The notes below the pieces were generated by a model. It worked only from the letters and a program-made list of their open reading frames with translations, did no database searches and was not told where the DNA came from. A program made the translations under genes and the position numbers. This document shows positions 16,429-25,855 of a stretch of 48,733 nt of DNA, one piece after another (within the stretch, counting starts at the first letter, position 1; each line of letters starts with the position of its first letter). Source of the DNA: Bacteroidota bacterium (GTDB lineage: Bacteria > Bacteroidota > Bacteroidia > Chitinophagales > Saprospiraceae); the NCBI GenBank assembly GCA_017857395.1, contig JAFMDF010000032.1, positions 1 to 48,733 of the forward strand, read 5' to 3'.

Positions 16429-18345
16429 ATGGCAAAAAGTAAAACGAAAATCGGGTTAATCAGCCTATTAATTTTAATTATTGGGTTTGTCGGTTATTTT
16501 ATTTACAAAACCCTTTTCCCAGGAGGGCCTAATCTAGCACCTGTTCCAAACCCTATCCGAGACAGGGCGACTACATCCAAAGATATAGATGAATCTAACA
16601 TCTTCAACAATCCATTAAAAAATGCCTACTTTGGAGATTTACATATTCATACCAGCCTTTCCTTTGATGCCTATATTGGCGGAACATTAACGACACCTTC
16701 AGATGCTTACCGTTTTGCGAAAGGTACAGAATTAGACATATTTGGGAAAAAAGTAGCCTTAAAACGACCCTTAGATTTTGCTGGAGTAAGTGACCATGCG
16801 GAATATATCGGTGAATTTTATACTACTCAAATAGCAGGAGAGAAAGGCTATTATGCCTTGATGGCGCAAGTATTAAGAGGGGCAGCTAATGATGAGCAAA
16901 AATCCGAAGCTTTATTTCAACGGATGCGTGCACAAAAAGGAGGAGGAGAACGAAAACACATGGATTTTTTCCAAGGTTTTAACTCAACGAGGAAGGCATG
17001 GGATATGATTTTAGCCGCTGCGGAGACCCATTACCAACCCGGGAAATTTACCACTTTAGCTGGATATGAATGGACAAAAGTAGAAGATGCAGGACATTTG
17101 CATCGAAATGTTTTTTTTAGAGATATGATAGTGCCGGACTATCCTTTGAGTGCAATAGAAGTAACGACCGCAGAGGGATTATGGGAAAGTTTGGCAGAAT
17201 ATACAAAAGGCGGAGCGACTGTTTTAGCTATTCCTCATAATACTAATTTAGGAAAAGGATTGGGTTTTCCAGATGTAAAAGCGGATGGACAACCATTAGA
17301 TGCCACCTATGCGCAAGCAAGGAATAAATGGGAACCCTTAATTGAAATTCATCAAGCCAAAGGTAATTCAGAAGTGCATCCAGATTTTTGGGGAAATGAT
17401 GAATTTGCTAATTTTGAGAATTATAATTATTTACCAACCAAAGAAAATGATTATGTGCGATATGCGCTGAAAAAAGGCTTGGAATATCAGGCTAAATTAG
17501 GGACAAACCCCTATAAATTTGGGCTAATGGCGAGTACTGATACCCATAATGGAACGCCTGGGGCAACGGAAGAAACGGAGGAAAACAGAAGCCATACGAT
17601 GGTAGATAATACTGCTGAAAATCGGCGTAATCGAGAATGGATATTGTCTGGGAGTGAATTGGATAAAGGTAAAAAAATATATGAGGCCATTAATCCTGGC
17701 GGTTTGGTAGGCGTTTGGGCGCAAAAAAATACTAGAGGAGAAATTTGGGATGCCCTGAAAAGAAAAGAAACTTTTGGGACTAGTGGTGGACGCATTCAAG
17801 TTCGTTTTTTTGGTGGCTATGATTTCGAAGCAGCTTATACTAGTTATGACGATTTAGTAGCAGCAGGTTATGAAAATGGCGTACCAATGGGAAGCGATTT
17901 GCCTGCGATACCTGATGGAAAAACAGCCCCTTCATTCCTGATTTGGGCTAGTAAAGATAACGAAAGTGCCAATTTAGACCGTCTGCAAGTGATTAAAGGT
18001 TGGTATAAAAATGGCGTATTAAAAGAGCAAATTTATACTGTTGCTTTATCTGATAATCGAGTCCTCAAGGAAGATGGTACTGTTCCCGATAATGGTGCAA
18101 CCGTCAATTTGAAAACGGGGGAATGGTCAAAAGAAAAAGGCGCTACAACGCTACAAACTACTTGGATAGACCCTAATTTTGACCCAACAGCCGAAGCTTT
18201 TTATTATGTTCGCGTGATAGAATTACCAACCCCTCGATTTAATTTATGGGATGAAATTAGAGAGGGGATTGACTACCCTGATGATGCCATTCGTACAATT
18301 CAAGAACGAGCTTGGTCTTCACCTATTTGGTATTCGCCGAAATGA
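16429..18345 (+). CDS. DUF3604 family protein (PHP-like)
   Basis: Protein of 638 residues from the ATG giving MAKSKTKIG; residues before it belong to a non-coding leader. One N-terminal helix (about 8-27) anchors or exports it. Family hallmarks: YFGDLHIHTSLSFDAY, DFAGVSDHAEYIG, IEIHQAKGNSEVHPDFWG, LMASTDTHNGTPGATEE and TSGGRIQVRFFGGYDF. The HIHTS, SDH and DTHNG elements mirror PHP-type metal sites, so it is probably an envelope metal-dependent hydrolase. The substrate is unknown. It is the second PHP-like protein within 3 kb; 305 bases and a terminator separate it from the serine hydrolase gene, so it likely has its own promoter. Confidence 0.88.
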   Translation: MAKSKTKIGLISLLILIIGFVGYFIYKTLFPGGPNLAPVPNPIRDRATTSKDIDESNIFNNPLKNAYFGDLHIHTSLSFDAYIGGTLTTPSDAYRFAKGTELDIFGKKVALKRPLDFAGVSDHAEYIGEFYTTQIAGEKGYYALMAQVLRGAANDEQKSEALFQRMRAQKGGGERKHMDFFQGFNSTRKAWDMILAAAETHYQPGKFTTLAGYEWTKVEDAGHLHRNVFFRDMIVPDYPLSAIEVTTAEGLWESLAEYTKGGATVLAIPHNTNLGKGLGFPDVKADGQPLDATYAQARNKWEPLIEIHQAKGNSEVHPDFWGNDEFANFENYNYLPTKENDYVRYALKKGLEYQAKLGTNPYKFGLMASTDTHNGTPGATEETEENRSHTMVDNTAENRRNREWILSGSELDKGKKIYEAINPGGLVGVWAQKNTRGEIWDALKRKETFGTSGGRIQVRFFGGYDFEAAYTSYDDLVAAGYENGVPMGSDLPAIPDGKTAPSFLIWASKDNESANLDRLQVIKGWYKNGVLKEQIYTVALSDNRVLKEDGTVPDNGATVNLKTGEWSKEKGATTLQTTWIDPNFDPTAEAFYYVRVIELPTPRFNLWDEIREGIDYPDDAIRTIQERAWSSPIWYSPK

Positions 18346-18776
18346 TTCTAGTTGAGGATTAGGAGTTGTAGGTTTTTTAAAATTTCTTAAATACACCTAA
18401 AATATTAAGCGTGGCTCACTTTTGGATAGTTAGTTAATTCGACAAGTTTATCGAAGTAGTTGACATTTTTGTTAATTTTTAAATTCAAAATGTAAAATGT
18501 AAAATTCAAAATTAAAAATTAAAAAGTGAGTCATCGGACATATTTGTTTGATTATCAGAAAGATAACTGATTTAGTCTACTTTTAGATTTTAGATTTATA
18601 ATTTTTAATTTTAGATTAAGAAGTGTCAATCACTTTTGTGACTTGGATTAACTTGTCGTTAATTCTTATTTTAATAGGGTTTTCTCATACATTTCCTTAT
18701 AAGGTTGTTATCTTGCAAAAAATCGACGGATAATCCTAGCGAATGATTACTTTTTAATACCATTTTCATTGAAATT
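18346..18776. repeat. Non-coding gap with A/T-rich inverted repeats
   Basis: No gene is seen. cgacaagtt near 18439 and aacttgtcg near 18650 face each other, and within them runs of the aaaattcaaaattaaaaatt type occur at about 18479-18523 and again, inverted, at about 18583-18617. The block therefore forms a long imperfect palindrome of about 230 bases. Similar A/T runs occur at 29243-29272 in front of the SDR gene. Confidence 0.5.
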
Positions 18777-19358
18777 ATGCAGCAAAAAATTAAAGAGACC
18801 ATTAAGCAATCTGTACTGCTAAAATTGCAAATTATTGATAATAAGGAACTCCTTGATGCCATTACAAATGTGTCAAAGGAATTAATTTATCTATTTAAAA
18901 AAGACCATAAAGTACTGTTTTGTGGAAATGGAGGTAGTGCGGCGGATGCCCAACACTTAGCAACAGAATTAGCAGGTCGCTATTACTTGGACAGAGCGCC
19001 TTTATTTGCCGAAGCATTAACCACCAATACTTCTTTTTTGACCGCTGTTGGCAATGACTATGCTTTTGATTCTATTTTTGCAAGAGCGGTTACCGCAAAG
19101 GGTAGGGAAGGAGATGCGTTAATTGCAATGTCTACTTCTGGGAACTCTAAAAATGTTATTAAAGCGATAAAAGCAGCCAAAGAAAAAAATATGTTAATCA
19201 TTGGCATGACTGGAAAAATTGGCGGAAAAATGCGTGGCTTATGTGATTATTTGATACAAATACCCTCTAAAGATACCCCTAGAATTCAAGAGGCACATAT
19301 TTTGGTAGGGCATATTATTTGTGAATTGGTAGAAGCCGAATTATTTGGAAAAGCTTAA
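18777..19358 (+). CDS. gmhA: D-sedoheptulose 7-phosphate isomerase
   Basis: Cytosolic SIS-domain enzyme converting sedoheptulose 7-phosphate to D-glycero-D-manno-heptose 7-phosphate, the first step of heptose supply for LPS core or other glycans. The 193-residue length is standard. Signatures: LFCGNGGSAADAQHLATEL (about 43-61), with the family substrate loop, MSTSGNSKNV near 119, and IQEAHILVGHIICE near the end, providing the His and Glu metal and catalytic contacts. The ATG follows a leader without a strong ribosome site. It is convergent with the DegT aminotransferase with only a few bases between stops. The other heptose genes (hldE, gmhB) are not in the window. Confidence 0.92.
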   Translation: MQQKIKETIKQSVLLKLQIIDNKELLDAITNVSKELIYLFKKDHKVLFCGNGGSAADAQHLATELAGRYYLDRAPLFAEALTTNTSFLTAVGNDYAFDSIFARAVTAKGREGDALIAMSTSGNSKNVIKAIKAAKEKNMLIIGMTGKIGGKMRGLCDYLIQIPSKDTPRIQEAHILVGHIICELVEAELFGKA

Positions 19359-19361
19359 GAT

Positions 19362-20498
19362 TTATTTAAAAAATTGTTGCACGGCTTCTGTAATGTACCC
19401 TAAAGTGATTTCTTCCATTTCTGTATGCATCGGCAAAGACATTACTTCTTTACATAAGGCTTCCGTAACAGGTAAAGGTGCTTTTCCTTGGTAATAAGGT
19501 GCAAAAGCAATTTGTTTATATAAGGGTATAGGGTAATAAATCATGGATGGAATATCCAAACCAGCTAAATGATTTTGCAAATCTTCTCTTTTCCCACCTG
19601 CAATTTTCATAGTATATTGATGAAAAACATGTGTAGAGTTGGCGACTCTCTTTGGTATCGTAATTTCTGGAATATCCGCAAAAGCAGCGTCATAATACGC
19701 TGCAACTGTCTGTCTAGCCGTTATATACTCCTCTAAATAAGGCAATTTAACTTTTAACACTGCTGCTTGAATCGCATCTAGTCTAGAATTACAACCGATT
19801 AAACTATGGTGGTATTTTTTATGCTGTCCATGATTAGCGATGATGCTGATTTTCTGAGCTAAGGCATCGTTATTGGTGAAAATAGCGCCACCATCTCCAT
19901 AACAACCTAAATTTTTAGAAGGGAAAAAAGACGTGCAGCCTATATCACCAATTGTACCCGCTTTTTGAACGCTTCCATCTGTAAATGTATACGCACTGCC
20001 AATGGCTTGGGCATTATCTTCAATAACAAATAAGTTATGTTTTTTAGCAATCGCCATAATATTTTCCATATCTGCACTTTGCCCGAAAAGATGAACGGGT
20101 ACAATGGCTTTTGTTTTAGGCGTAATGGCGGCTTCTATTAAGTCGGCGGTACTATTAAAAGAATCGGTAGCTACATCAATCATTATGGGTGTCAACCGTA
20201 AAAGGGCAATGACCTCTGCGGTAGCTACATAAGTAAACGCAGGAACAATGATTTCATCGCCTGGTGCTAAATCCAATGCCATTAAGGCTATTTGTAATGC
20301 ATCTGTTCCATTTGCACAGGAAATGACATGTTTGACGCCCAAATAATTGGCTAAATCTGTTTCAAAAGCATTAACTTTAGGCCCTTTGATAAACCAGGCG
20401 GAGTCGAGGACTTCTTTTATTTCAGCATTGATTGCTGCTTCTATTTTTTTGTACTGACCTTTAAGGTCAACCATAACTATCTTTGAAGGAAGCGTCAT
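19362..20498 (-). CDS. DegT/DnrJ/EryC1/StrS-family sugar aminotransferase
   Basis: PLP-dependent transaminase acting on nucleotide-linked keto sugars to build amino sugars for surface glycans. Fold-type I landmarks: CANGTDALQIAL (61-72), VIEDNAQAIGS with Asp161 and Gln164, and the Schiff-base Lys195 in SFFPSKNLGCYGDGGA. The 378-residue length is normal. The SKNLGCYGDGG form is typical of the WbpE/ArnB/PglE side of the family rather than of StrS dehydratases, but sugar specificity cannot be fixed. It lies between gmhA and a methyltransferase in a glycan-related region. Confidence 0.9.
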   Translation of the reverse strand: MTLPSKIVMVDLKGQYKKIEAAINAEIKEVLDSAWFIKGPKVNAFETDLANYLGVKHVISCANGTDALQIALMALDLAPGDEIIVPAFTYVATAEVIALLRLTPIMIDVATDSFNSTADLIEAAITPKTKAIVPVHLFGQSADMENIMAIAKKHNLFVIEDNAQAIGSAYTFTDGSVQKAGTIGDIGCTSFFPSKNLGCYGDGGAIFTNNDALAQKISIIANHGQHKKYHHSLIGCNSRLDAIQAAVLKVKLPYLEEYITARQTVAAYYDAAFADIPEITIPKRVANSTHVFHQYTMKIAGGKREDLQNHLAGLDIPSMIYYPIPLYKQIAFAPYYQGKAPLPVTEALCKEVMSLPMHTEMEEITLGYITEAVQQFFK

Positions 20499-20651
20499 TA
20501 TTAAGGTATATTAATTAATGTTTAAGCCAATGATTATATTTTATGAATGTTGGTCGCCTAAAATTAAGGTGTTTTTTTGAATTGACTAGAACTTATCCAA
20601 AAATAGGCCGTATTTACTACACTTAAAAGAATTAATTAAAACGATTACTCT

Positions 20652-21446
20652 ATGTTTGAATTCCACACGGATAAGGCACGCTATTTTAACATGCAATATA
20701 AGGTGACTAAGGAGTATGTCATTCCATTTTTGGAAGACAACATTGACTTGAATCAACCGATGAATGTGTTAGAAATTGGCTGTGCAGAAGCAGGGGTGTT
20801 AAAAGCCTTCTTGGAAAGAGGACATAATTGCACGGGCATTGAATTGAATGATAGTCGAGTAAAATTAGCCGCCCAATTTTTTGAAAAAGAAGTCAAAGAA
20901 AATAAAATTCGATTTTTAAGTCGAAATATCTATGATATAGACCCAGAAAAAGATTTAGCAGACAAATTTGATTTAATTATTCTAAAAGACGTCATTGAGC
21001 ATATTCACGACCAGAATCGGTTTATGCAGGTGTTAAAAACATTTTTGAAGCCTAATGGAAAAGTCTTTTTTGGTTTTCCACCTTGGCAGATGCCTTTTGG
21101 CGGACATCAACAGATTTGCCAAAATAAATATTTATCTAAATTACCTTATTTTCATTTATTACCCAAACCTCTTTATAGAGGCATTTTGAAATTGGGTAAA
21201 GAATCTGAAGGCTGTATTGAAGACTTAATTGAAATTAAAGATACAGGAATTTCTATTGAACGATTTGAGCGAATTTTAAAAGATAGGAGATACACGACTT
21301 TGAAAAAAGAACTGTTTTTATTCAATCCTATTTATGAATATAAATTCAATTTGAAACCTAAGAAGCAATTAGCTGCAGTAAAAGGCATTCCTATTGTTCG
21401 GAATTATTTATCTACTTGTGCTTATTATTTAGTTACACCAGAATAA
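20652..21446 (+). CDS. Class I SAM-dependent methyltransferase
   Basis: Protein of 264 residues with a Rossmann methyltransferase core. Motif I is NVLEIGCAEAGVLKAFLERG (about 38-57), with Glu75 in GIELND as the acidic adenosine contact, and motif IV is LIILKDVIEHIHD, as in methyltransferase types 11, 23 and 25. The C-terminal 120 residues are longer and aromatic-rich and may bind the acceptor. Its place beside sugar aminotransferase and rhamnose genes suggests a glycan or lipid acceptor, but this is inference only. It is followed by a palindromic repeat shared with another gap in the window. Confidence 0.8.
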   Translation: MFEFHTDKARYFNMQYKVTKEYVIPFLEDNIDLNQPMNVLEIGCAEAGVLKAFLERGHNCTGIELNDSRVKLAAQFFEKEVKENKIRFLSRNIYDIDPEKDLADKFDLIILKDVIEHIHDQNRFMQVLKTFLKPNGKVFFGFPPWQMPFGGHQQICQNKYLSKLPYFHLLPKPLYRGILKLGKESEGCIEDLIEIKDTGISIERFERILKDRRYTTLKKELFLFNPIYEYKFNLKPKKQLAAVKGIPIVRNYLSTCAYYLVTPE

Positions 21447-21448
21447 TA

Positions 21449-21521
21449 GGTGTCGGGTGAGAGGTACTAGGTTTCAGGTGTGGCGTAAATACGTATAGCC
21501 TGATACCTAGTACTCGATACC
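21449..21521. repeat. Intergenic palindrome, family A
   Basis: Arms 21464-21478 and 21499-21513 pair at 14 of 15 positions. The centre, 21486-21508, matches 43411-43433 at 20 of 23 positions, so this is one member of a dispersed family. It lies between convergent genes and could also stop transcription both ways. Confidence 0.65.
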
Positions 21522-21531
21522 AAAAACGATT

Positions 21532-22842
21532 TTACCCACCAAAAACAACATCCATACTCGCACAAATTTTGGCAGCAGCTTCTTCTAAATCCGCAGGCTG
21601 ATGCGCCGCAGAAACAAATCCTACTTCATAACCAGAAGGCCCTAAATAAACACCTCTTTGTAGTAGTTCGTGGTGTAATATTTTAAATTTATCCATACTC
21701 GCAGGGTCAATTTGGTCGGCTCGAGAAATTTTATCTTTTGTAAAAGCAACCCAAAAGATAGACCCCATCTGAACGATAGATACTTCATATCCTTTTTGAT
21801 CACAATGGTCTTGGATATTTTTGACAAAGACCCTAGTTTTATAATGTAGATGCGAATAAAATTCTGGTTGCAATAGTTCCTTCACAGCGGCTAAACCTGC
21901 TGCCATCGCAACTGGATTGGCAGAAAGCGTACCCGCTTGATAAACATTGCCTTCTGGTGCAATATGGCTCATAATTTCACTACTAGCTGCATAAGCACCA
22001 ACAGGCATTCCGCCACCAATAATTTTACCATAAGTAATAATGTCTGGCTGAATGCCATAATACCCCGCAGCTCCTTCAAAACCCACTCTAAATCCTGAGA
22101 TTACTTCATCAAAAATCAATAAGACCCCATATTTAGTACAGACCTTTCTTAAAAATTCTAGATAGGCTTTGTTTTGTAATAATAAGCCGTTATTAGCTGG
22201 AACAGGTTCAATAATAACACAAGCTATATCGTCGCTAAATTGCTGAAGTGTTGCTTCTAAAATAGCCTCATCATTTAGTGGAATAACCAATGTTTCTTTA
22301 GCAAAAGATTCGGGAATACCTGCCGAAGTACTGACGCCAAAAGTAGCCAATCCAGAGCCTGCTTTGACTAAAAGAGAATCCACATGCCCATGATAACAAC
22401 CATCAAATTTAACGACTTTACTCTTCCCCGTAACCCCTCTAGCCAATCGAATCGCTGACATAACCGCCTCTGTACCAGAACTTACAAAGCGCATCTTTTC
22501 AATGTATTGGTTATTGTCTAAAATCAATTGACCAATTTCATTTCCCAATCTCGTTGGTGTACCAAAAGAAGTGCCATAAGTAACCGTTTTTAAAACAGCT
22601 TCTCTAATAGCCACATTATTATGTCCTAAAATAAGCGGTCCCCAAGAACAACAAAAGTCAAGGTATTGATTATCATCTTCATCCGTAAATCGGCAACCAT
22701 ATCCTCGTTTGACAAATAATGGAGGTCCTGAAACTGATTTGAAAGCTCGGACGGGTGAATTTACACCGCCAGGGAAATACTTCTTTGCTTCTTCAAATAA
22801 AGCGGCTGATTTACTGCGTTCAATACGATTGTCTAATTTCAT
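21532..22842 (-). CDS. hemL: Glutamate-1-semialdehyde 2,1-aminomutase
   Basis: PLP enzyme converting glutamate-1-semialdehyde to 5-aminolevulinate in the C5 route of haem synthesis. From the ATG giving MKLDNRIERSKSA it has 436 residues, close to the family norm; a start 42 bases upstream would add an unusual tail. Landmarks: FPGGVNSPVRAFKSV (23-37), SSGTEAVMSAIRLARG (121-136), GCYHGHVDSLLVKAGSG, IFDEVISGFR, and Lys273 in TYGKIIGGGMPVGAY. A TACTTTCG box lies on the minus strand at 22901-22894 as a possible -7 element. No other haem gene is nearby; its neighbours are glycan genes. The similar 4-aminobutyrate-type class III transaminases lack the GVNSPVRA start. Confidence 0.93.
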   Translation of the reverse strand: MKLDNRIERSKSAALFEEAKKYFPGGVNSPVRAFKSVSGPPLFVKRGYGCRFTDEDDNQYLDFCCSWGPLILGHNNVAIREAVLKTVTYGTSFGTPTRLGNEIGQLILDNNQYIEKMRFVSSGTEAVMSAIRLARGVTGKSKVVKFDGCYHGHVDSLLVKAGSGLATFGVSTSAGIPESFAKETLVIPLNDEAILEATLQQFSDDIACVIIEPVPANNGLLLQNKAYLEFLRKVCTKYGVLLIFDEVISGFRVGFEGAAGYYGIQPDIITYGKIIGGGMPVGAYAASSEIMSHIAPEGNVYQAGTLSANPVAMAAGLAAVKELLQPEFYSHLHYKTRVFVKNIQDHCDQKGYEVSIVQMGSIFWVAFTKDKISRADQIDPASMDKFKILHHELLQRGVYLGPSGYEVGFVSAAHQPADLEEAAAKICASMDVVFGG

Positions 22843-23003
22843 GTATTCTGATATTGATAGAGTTCGATAATTTTTTGTATTCAAATTAAACCACGAAAGT
22901 AATTAACATTATGTAACTATTAAGTCGAAAAAATGTAAAAAATTTCAAATAGTCCTCAACTAATTGAATCTTTGCTTTTTTTCTGTAAAAATTGATACAA
23001 ATA

Positions 23004-23555
23004 ATGCCATTTATACCTACAAATATTCCTGATTTAGTTGTTTTTGAACCAAAAGTCTGGCGAGATGATAGAGGTTATTTTTATGAATGTTATAACGAAG
23101 CGACCTTCGAAGCAGCTGGAATTTCCAATAGATTTGTACAAGATAACCAAGCCTTATCCACTTTCGGCGTGTTAAGAGGTCTACATTATCAATTACCACC
23201 ATTTACACAAGCAAAATTAGTGAGAGTGGTGCAAGGGGAAGTTTTAGATGTAGCAGTTGATATAAGAGAAGGTTCTCCAACTTACGGACAATCTTTCTCT
23301 ATTCGATTAAGTGATGCCAACAAAAAACAATTATTTGTGCCAAAAGGCTTTGCCCACGGTTATGTTGTTTTGAGTGATACCGCTATTTTTGCTTATAAAT
23401 GCGATAATCTTTATAGCAAAGCTCACGATGCAGGAGTTTATTTTAACGACCCACACTTTAAGATTGATTGGCAAATTGATTTGGATAAAGCTATTTTGTC
23501 TGAAAAGGATAAGTTGCAACCTAAGTTTGGCGACCATAAGCCTTATATAGAATGA
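23004..23555 (+). CDS. rfbC: dTDP-4-dehydrorhamnose 3,5-epimerase
   Basis: Cupin-fold epimerase in dTDP-L-rhamnose synthesis, acting on dTDP-4-keto-6-deoxyglucose. From the ATG giving MPFIPTNIPDL it has 183 residues, the usual RmlC size; a TTG 12 bases upstream is also in frame but less likely. Landmarks: FEPKVWRDDRGYFYECYNE, FVQDNQALS, and RGLHYQLPP with the catalytic His61. The later FVPKGFAHGYVVLSD is also typical. It is followed by rfbD 105 bases downstream; rfbA and rfbB are not in the window. Confidence 0.95.
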   Translation: MPFIPTNIPDLVVFEPKVWRDDRGYFYECYNEATFEAAGISNRFVQDNQALSTFGVLRGLHYQLPPFTQAKLVRVVQGEVLDVAVDIREGSPTYGQSFSIRLSDANKKQLFVPKGFAHGYVVLSDTAIFAYKCDNLYSKAHDAGVYFNDPHFKIDWQIDLDKAILSEKDKLQPKFGDHKPYIE

Positions 23556-23640
23556 TGAACTATAAATGATGAACGATGAATGTTGCTACCATTACAACAT
23601 CGCAAAAAGGCAACATCGCAACATCACACTCTTTAAAAAA
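23552..23640. repeat. Short intergenic repeats, families B and D
   Basis: Immediately after the rfbC coding sequence, 23554-23574 is identical over 21 bases to 38418-38438 (family B, gatgaa-type). Next to it, 23586-23630 carries tandem gcaacatcgcaacat-type units (family D) that resemble the repeat at 28273-28362. Confidence 0.65.
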
Positions 23641-23660
23641 TCATATAAAACGATAAAATC

Positions 23661-24539
23661 ATGTCAACCTGTAAAATCCTAGTTACTGGCGCCAATGGGC
23701 AAGTTGGAAGTGAATTGCAATTCTTAGCTAAACAATATACTGATTTTGAATTTCATTTTACCGATGTGGCAGAACTAGATATTACCAATGAAAAAGCAAT
23801 TGTCGATTTATTTACCAAAATAAAGCCTACTTTTTGTATCAATTGTGCCGCTTATACAGCAGTAGATAAGGCGGAATCTGATGTAGCAAAAGCTACTTTG
23901 ATTAATGAAACAGCGGTCAAATATTTAGCTCGAACTTGTCAACAATTTAATACGACTTTCCTCCATATTTCTTCTGATTACGTTTATCATAATCGAGTAA
24001 ATCGACCGTTAAAAGAAACAGATAAACCAGCACCTAAGGGCGTTTATGCTGCGACCAAATTAGCGGGAGATGTCGTCGCCTTAGCCGAAAATTTAAATAC
24101 GATAGTCATTAGAACAAGTTGGGTTTATTCTTCCTACGGACATAATTTTGTCAAAACCATGCTTAGATTAGGAAAAGAAAGAGATAAATTATCAGTGGTT
24201 TACGACCAAATTGGTGCACCTGCTTACGCTAGAGATATCGCTACAGCGATGTTGGAGATAATCGTCAAAATAGAAGCAGGAAAAACTAATTTTAGAGGGA
24301 TTTATCATTTTGCACCTGCTGGGGTAACTTCTTGGTATGATTTTGCAAAAGCTATTTTTGACATGGAAAACATCGATTGTCAGGTAGCGGCAATTCCTAC
24401 TTCTGCTTATCCAACGCCTGCCAAAAGACCGCATTATAGTGTGTTAAATTGTGATAAAATTAAGCGTACTTTTGATTTAGAAATTCCTTATTGGAAGGAT
24501 AGTTTAAAAGCTTGCTTGGTTATTTTAAAGGAAGCGTAA
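23661..24539 (+). CDS. rfbD: dTDP-4-dehydrorhamnose reductase
   Basis: NAD(P)H-dependent extended SDR that completes dTDP-L-rhamnose. Rossmann motif GANGQVGSEL at 10-19; active site SSDYVY (104-109) followed by Tyr129 and Lys133 in GVYAATKLAGD. The 292-residue length is normal. The usual SSDYVFDG is SSDYVYHN here, a mild variation. IRTSWVYSSYGHNFVKTML also fits. It lies just after rfbC and is probably cotranscribed with it; a hairpin follows the gene. Confidence 0.95.
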   Translation: MSTCKILVTGANGQVGSELQFLAKQYTDFEFHFTDVAELDITNEKAIVDLFTKIKPTFCINCAAYTAVDKAESDVAKATLINETAVKYLARTCQQFNTTFLHISSDYVYHNRVNRPLKETDKPAPKGVYAATKLAGDVVALAENLNTIVIRTSWVYSSYGHNFVKTMLRLGKERDKLSVVYDQIGAPAYARDIATAMLEIIVKIEAGKTNFRGIYHFAPAGVTSWYDFAKAIFDMENIDCQVAAIPTSAYPTPAKRPHYSVLNCDKIKRTFDLEIPYWKDSLKACLVILKEA

Positions 24540-24559
24540 TTTATAGTCTCTTAAAATCT

Positions 24560-24598
24560 GTTGGGAAATAAATCTGTTGGGTATCATTATTTCCCAAC
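24560..24598 (+). terminator. Hairpin after rfbD
   Basis: gttgggaaataa (24560-24571) pairs perfectly with ttatttcccaac (24587-24598), a 12-bp stem with a 15-base loop, 20 bases past the stop. A direct repeat aatctgttggg occurs twice around it. Terminator role is plausible, though the T-run is weak. Confidence 0.5.
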
Positions 24599-24644
24599 GG
24601 ATAGTAGTATTCTTTCCTGAAATCTGTCTTCACCTTTCCCAATT

Positions 24645-24678
24645 TTGAGTAAAAATTAGTGGTAATTCCCTACCTTCG
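24645..24678 (+). promoter_or_regulatory. Candidate promoter for the alpha/beta hydrolase gene
   Basis: TTG at 24645-24647 and TACCTTCG at 24671-24678 are spaced by 23 bases, within the range of Bacteroidota promoters. The start codon is 28 bases downstream. Confidence 0.5.
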
Positions 24679-24706
24679 TATTTGAACGAAAATCAACTGT
24701 CAAATT

Positions 24707-25642
24707 ATGAAAAGAATACTCAAATATTTAGGCTACCTTTTGATTTTACTTTTATTATTGTTAATAGCCTTTTTAGCAATAAATTACCATGCGGATATTC
24801 CAGTAGCAACACTCAAAGAAAAATATACGAGTGAACATTCCAAATTCATCGAGGTAGATGGAATGAATGTACATTATCAGCGATTAGGGAAAGGGCATCC
24901 GCTGGTGCTAGTACACGGATTTAGTGGACACACTTGGAATTGGCGAGCTTGGATGAAGCATTTGCCCAATGATTTTGATTTAATCGTGATGGATTTGCCT
25001 GGATTTGGTTTAACTGGTCCACATCCGAAAGGAGATTATTCTTCAGAAATGAGTATTAATTTTTTAGATAAATTCTTAACGAAGATAGGCGTTGATACTT
25101 TTCATTTAGCAGGGAATTCGATGGGCGGAAGTATCTCTTGGACTTATGCTTTAGCACATCCAGAAAGGGTTAAAAAACTAATCTTAATTGATGCAGGAGG
25201 CTATCCAAAGAAAAGTAAAAAAACGATAGCTGGTTTTAAAATATTACAATATCCCATTTTCCACCCCTTAATTACTAAAATTACGCCTCGTTCTATTATC
25301 AAAAAATCTTTGGAGGGAACTTATGTAGACCAATCTTTTGCTGCCGAAAAAGAAGTTGATTTGTATATGGATATGTTATGTAGAACAGGTAACAGAAGGG
25401 TATTAATAGACCGAATGAAAGTTTCTAGAAAGGATAAGAGTAGTAACATTAAAAATATTGACAACCCAACCCTTATTTTATGGGGAGATAAAGATATTAT
25501 TATCCCTGTGGATAATGCCCATAAATTTCAACGAGATATTCCCAATTCAAAATTGATTATTTACAAAAATGTAGGTCATCTTCCTATGGATGAAGTCGGG
25601 GAACAATCGGCTGAAGATGTGCGTCAATTTTTGAGGAGATAG
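24707..25642 (+). CDS. Membrane-anchored alpha/beta hydrolase
   Basis: Alpha/beta-hydrolase fold protein of 311 residues with an N-terminal hydrophobic anchor (about 8-26). The oxyanion loop is LVHGFSGHTWNWR (68-80), the nucleophile Ser138 lies in AGNSMGGSIS, the acid is likely Asp in LWGDKDIIIP and the catalytic His is in NVGHLPMDEV. It would act as an ester or lipid hydrolase at the membrane surface; substrate unknown. It has a good upstream promoter and is followed by a repeat block before pyrR, so it is probably monocistronic. Confidence 0.85.
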   Translation: MKRILKYLGYLLILLLLLLIAFLAINYHADIPVATLKEKYTSEHSKFIEVDGMNVHYQRLGKGHPLVLVHGFSGHTWNWRAWMKHLPNDFDLIVMDLPGFGLTGPHPKGDYSSEMSINFLDKFLTKIGVDTFHLAGNSMGGSISWTYALAHPERVKKLILIDAGGYPKKSKKTIAGFKILQYPIFHPLITKITPRSIIKKSLEGTYVDQSFAAEKEVDLYMDMLCRTGNRRVLIDRMKVSRKDKSSNIKNIDNPTLILWGDKDIIIPVDNAHKFQRDIPNSKLIIYKNVGHLPMDEVGEQSAEDVRQFLRR

Positions 25643-25656
25643 ATGAAATAATGAGC

Positions 25657-25795
25657 CATCTACCTTCTAATCTTATCCATCGAATGAATAGGGAAATAAG
25701 TCAATGAGGTAGATGAGTTAATGAGTTACCCACCTAATAACCTTATCTACCTCATTAATCTCATAACCTCATCCACCTCATCCCCTCACAAAACA
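25657..25795. repeat. Intergenic repeat, family C
   Basis: Tandem and inverted copies of acctcat/atgaggt-type units. The stretch 25757-25772 is identical to 46492-46507. The left half carries atgaggtagatgag strings and the right half their complement, so the block is a long imperfect palindrome. Confidence 0.6.
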
Positions 25796-25855
25796 ATTTT
25801 AAATTTATCGACAAATACCTTCTCCTTTTCAATTACAATTCCTAATTTCGCCCCG

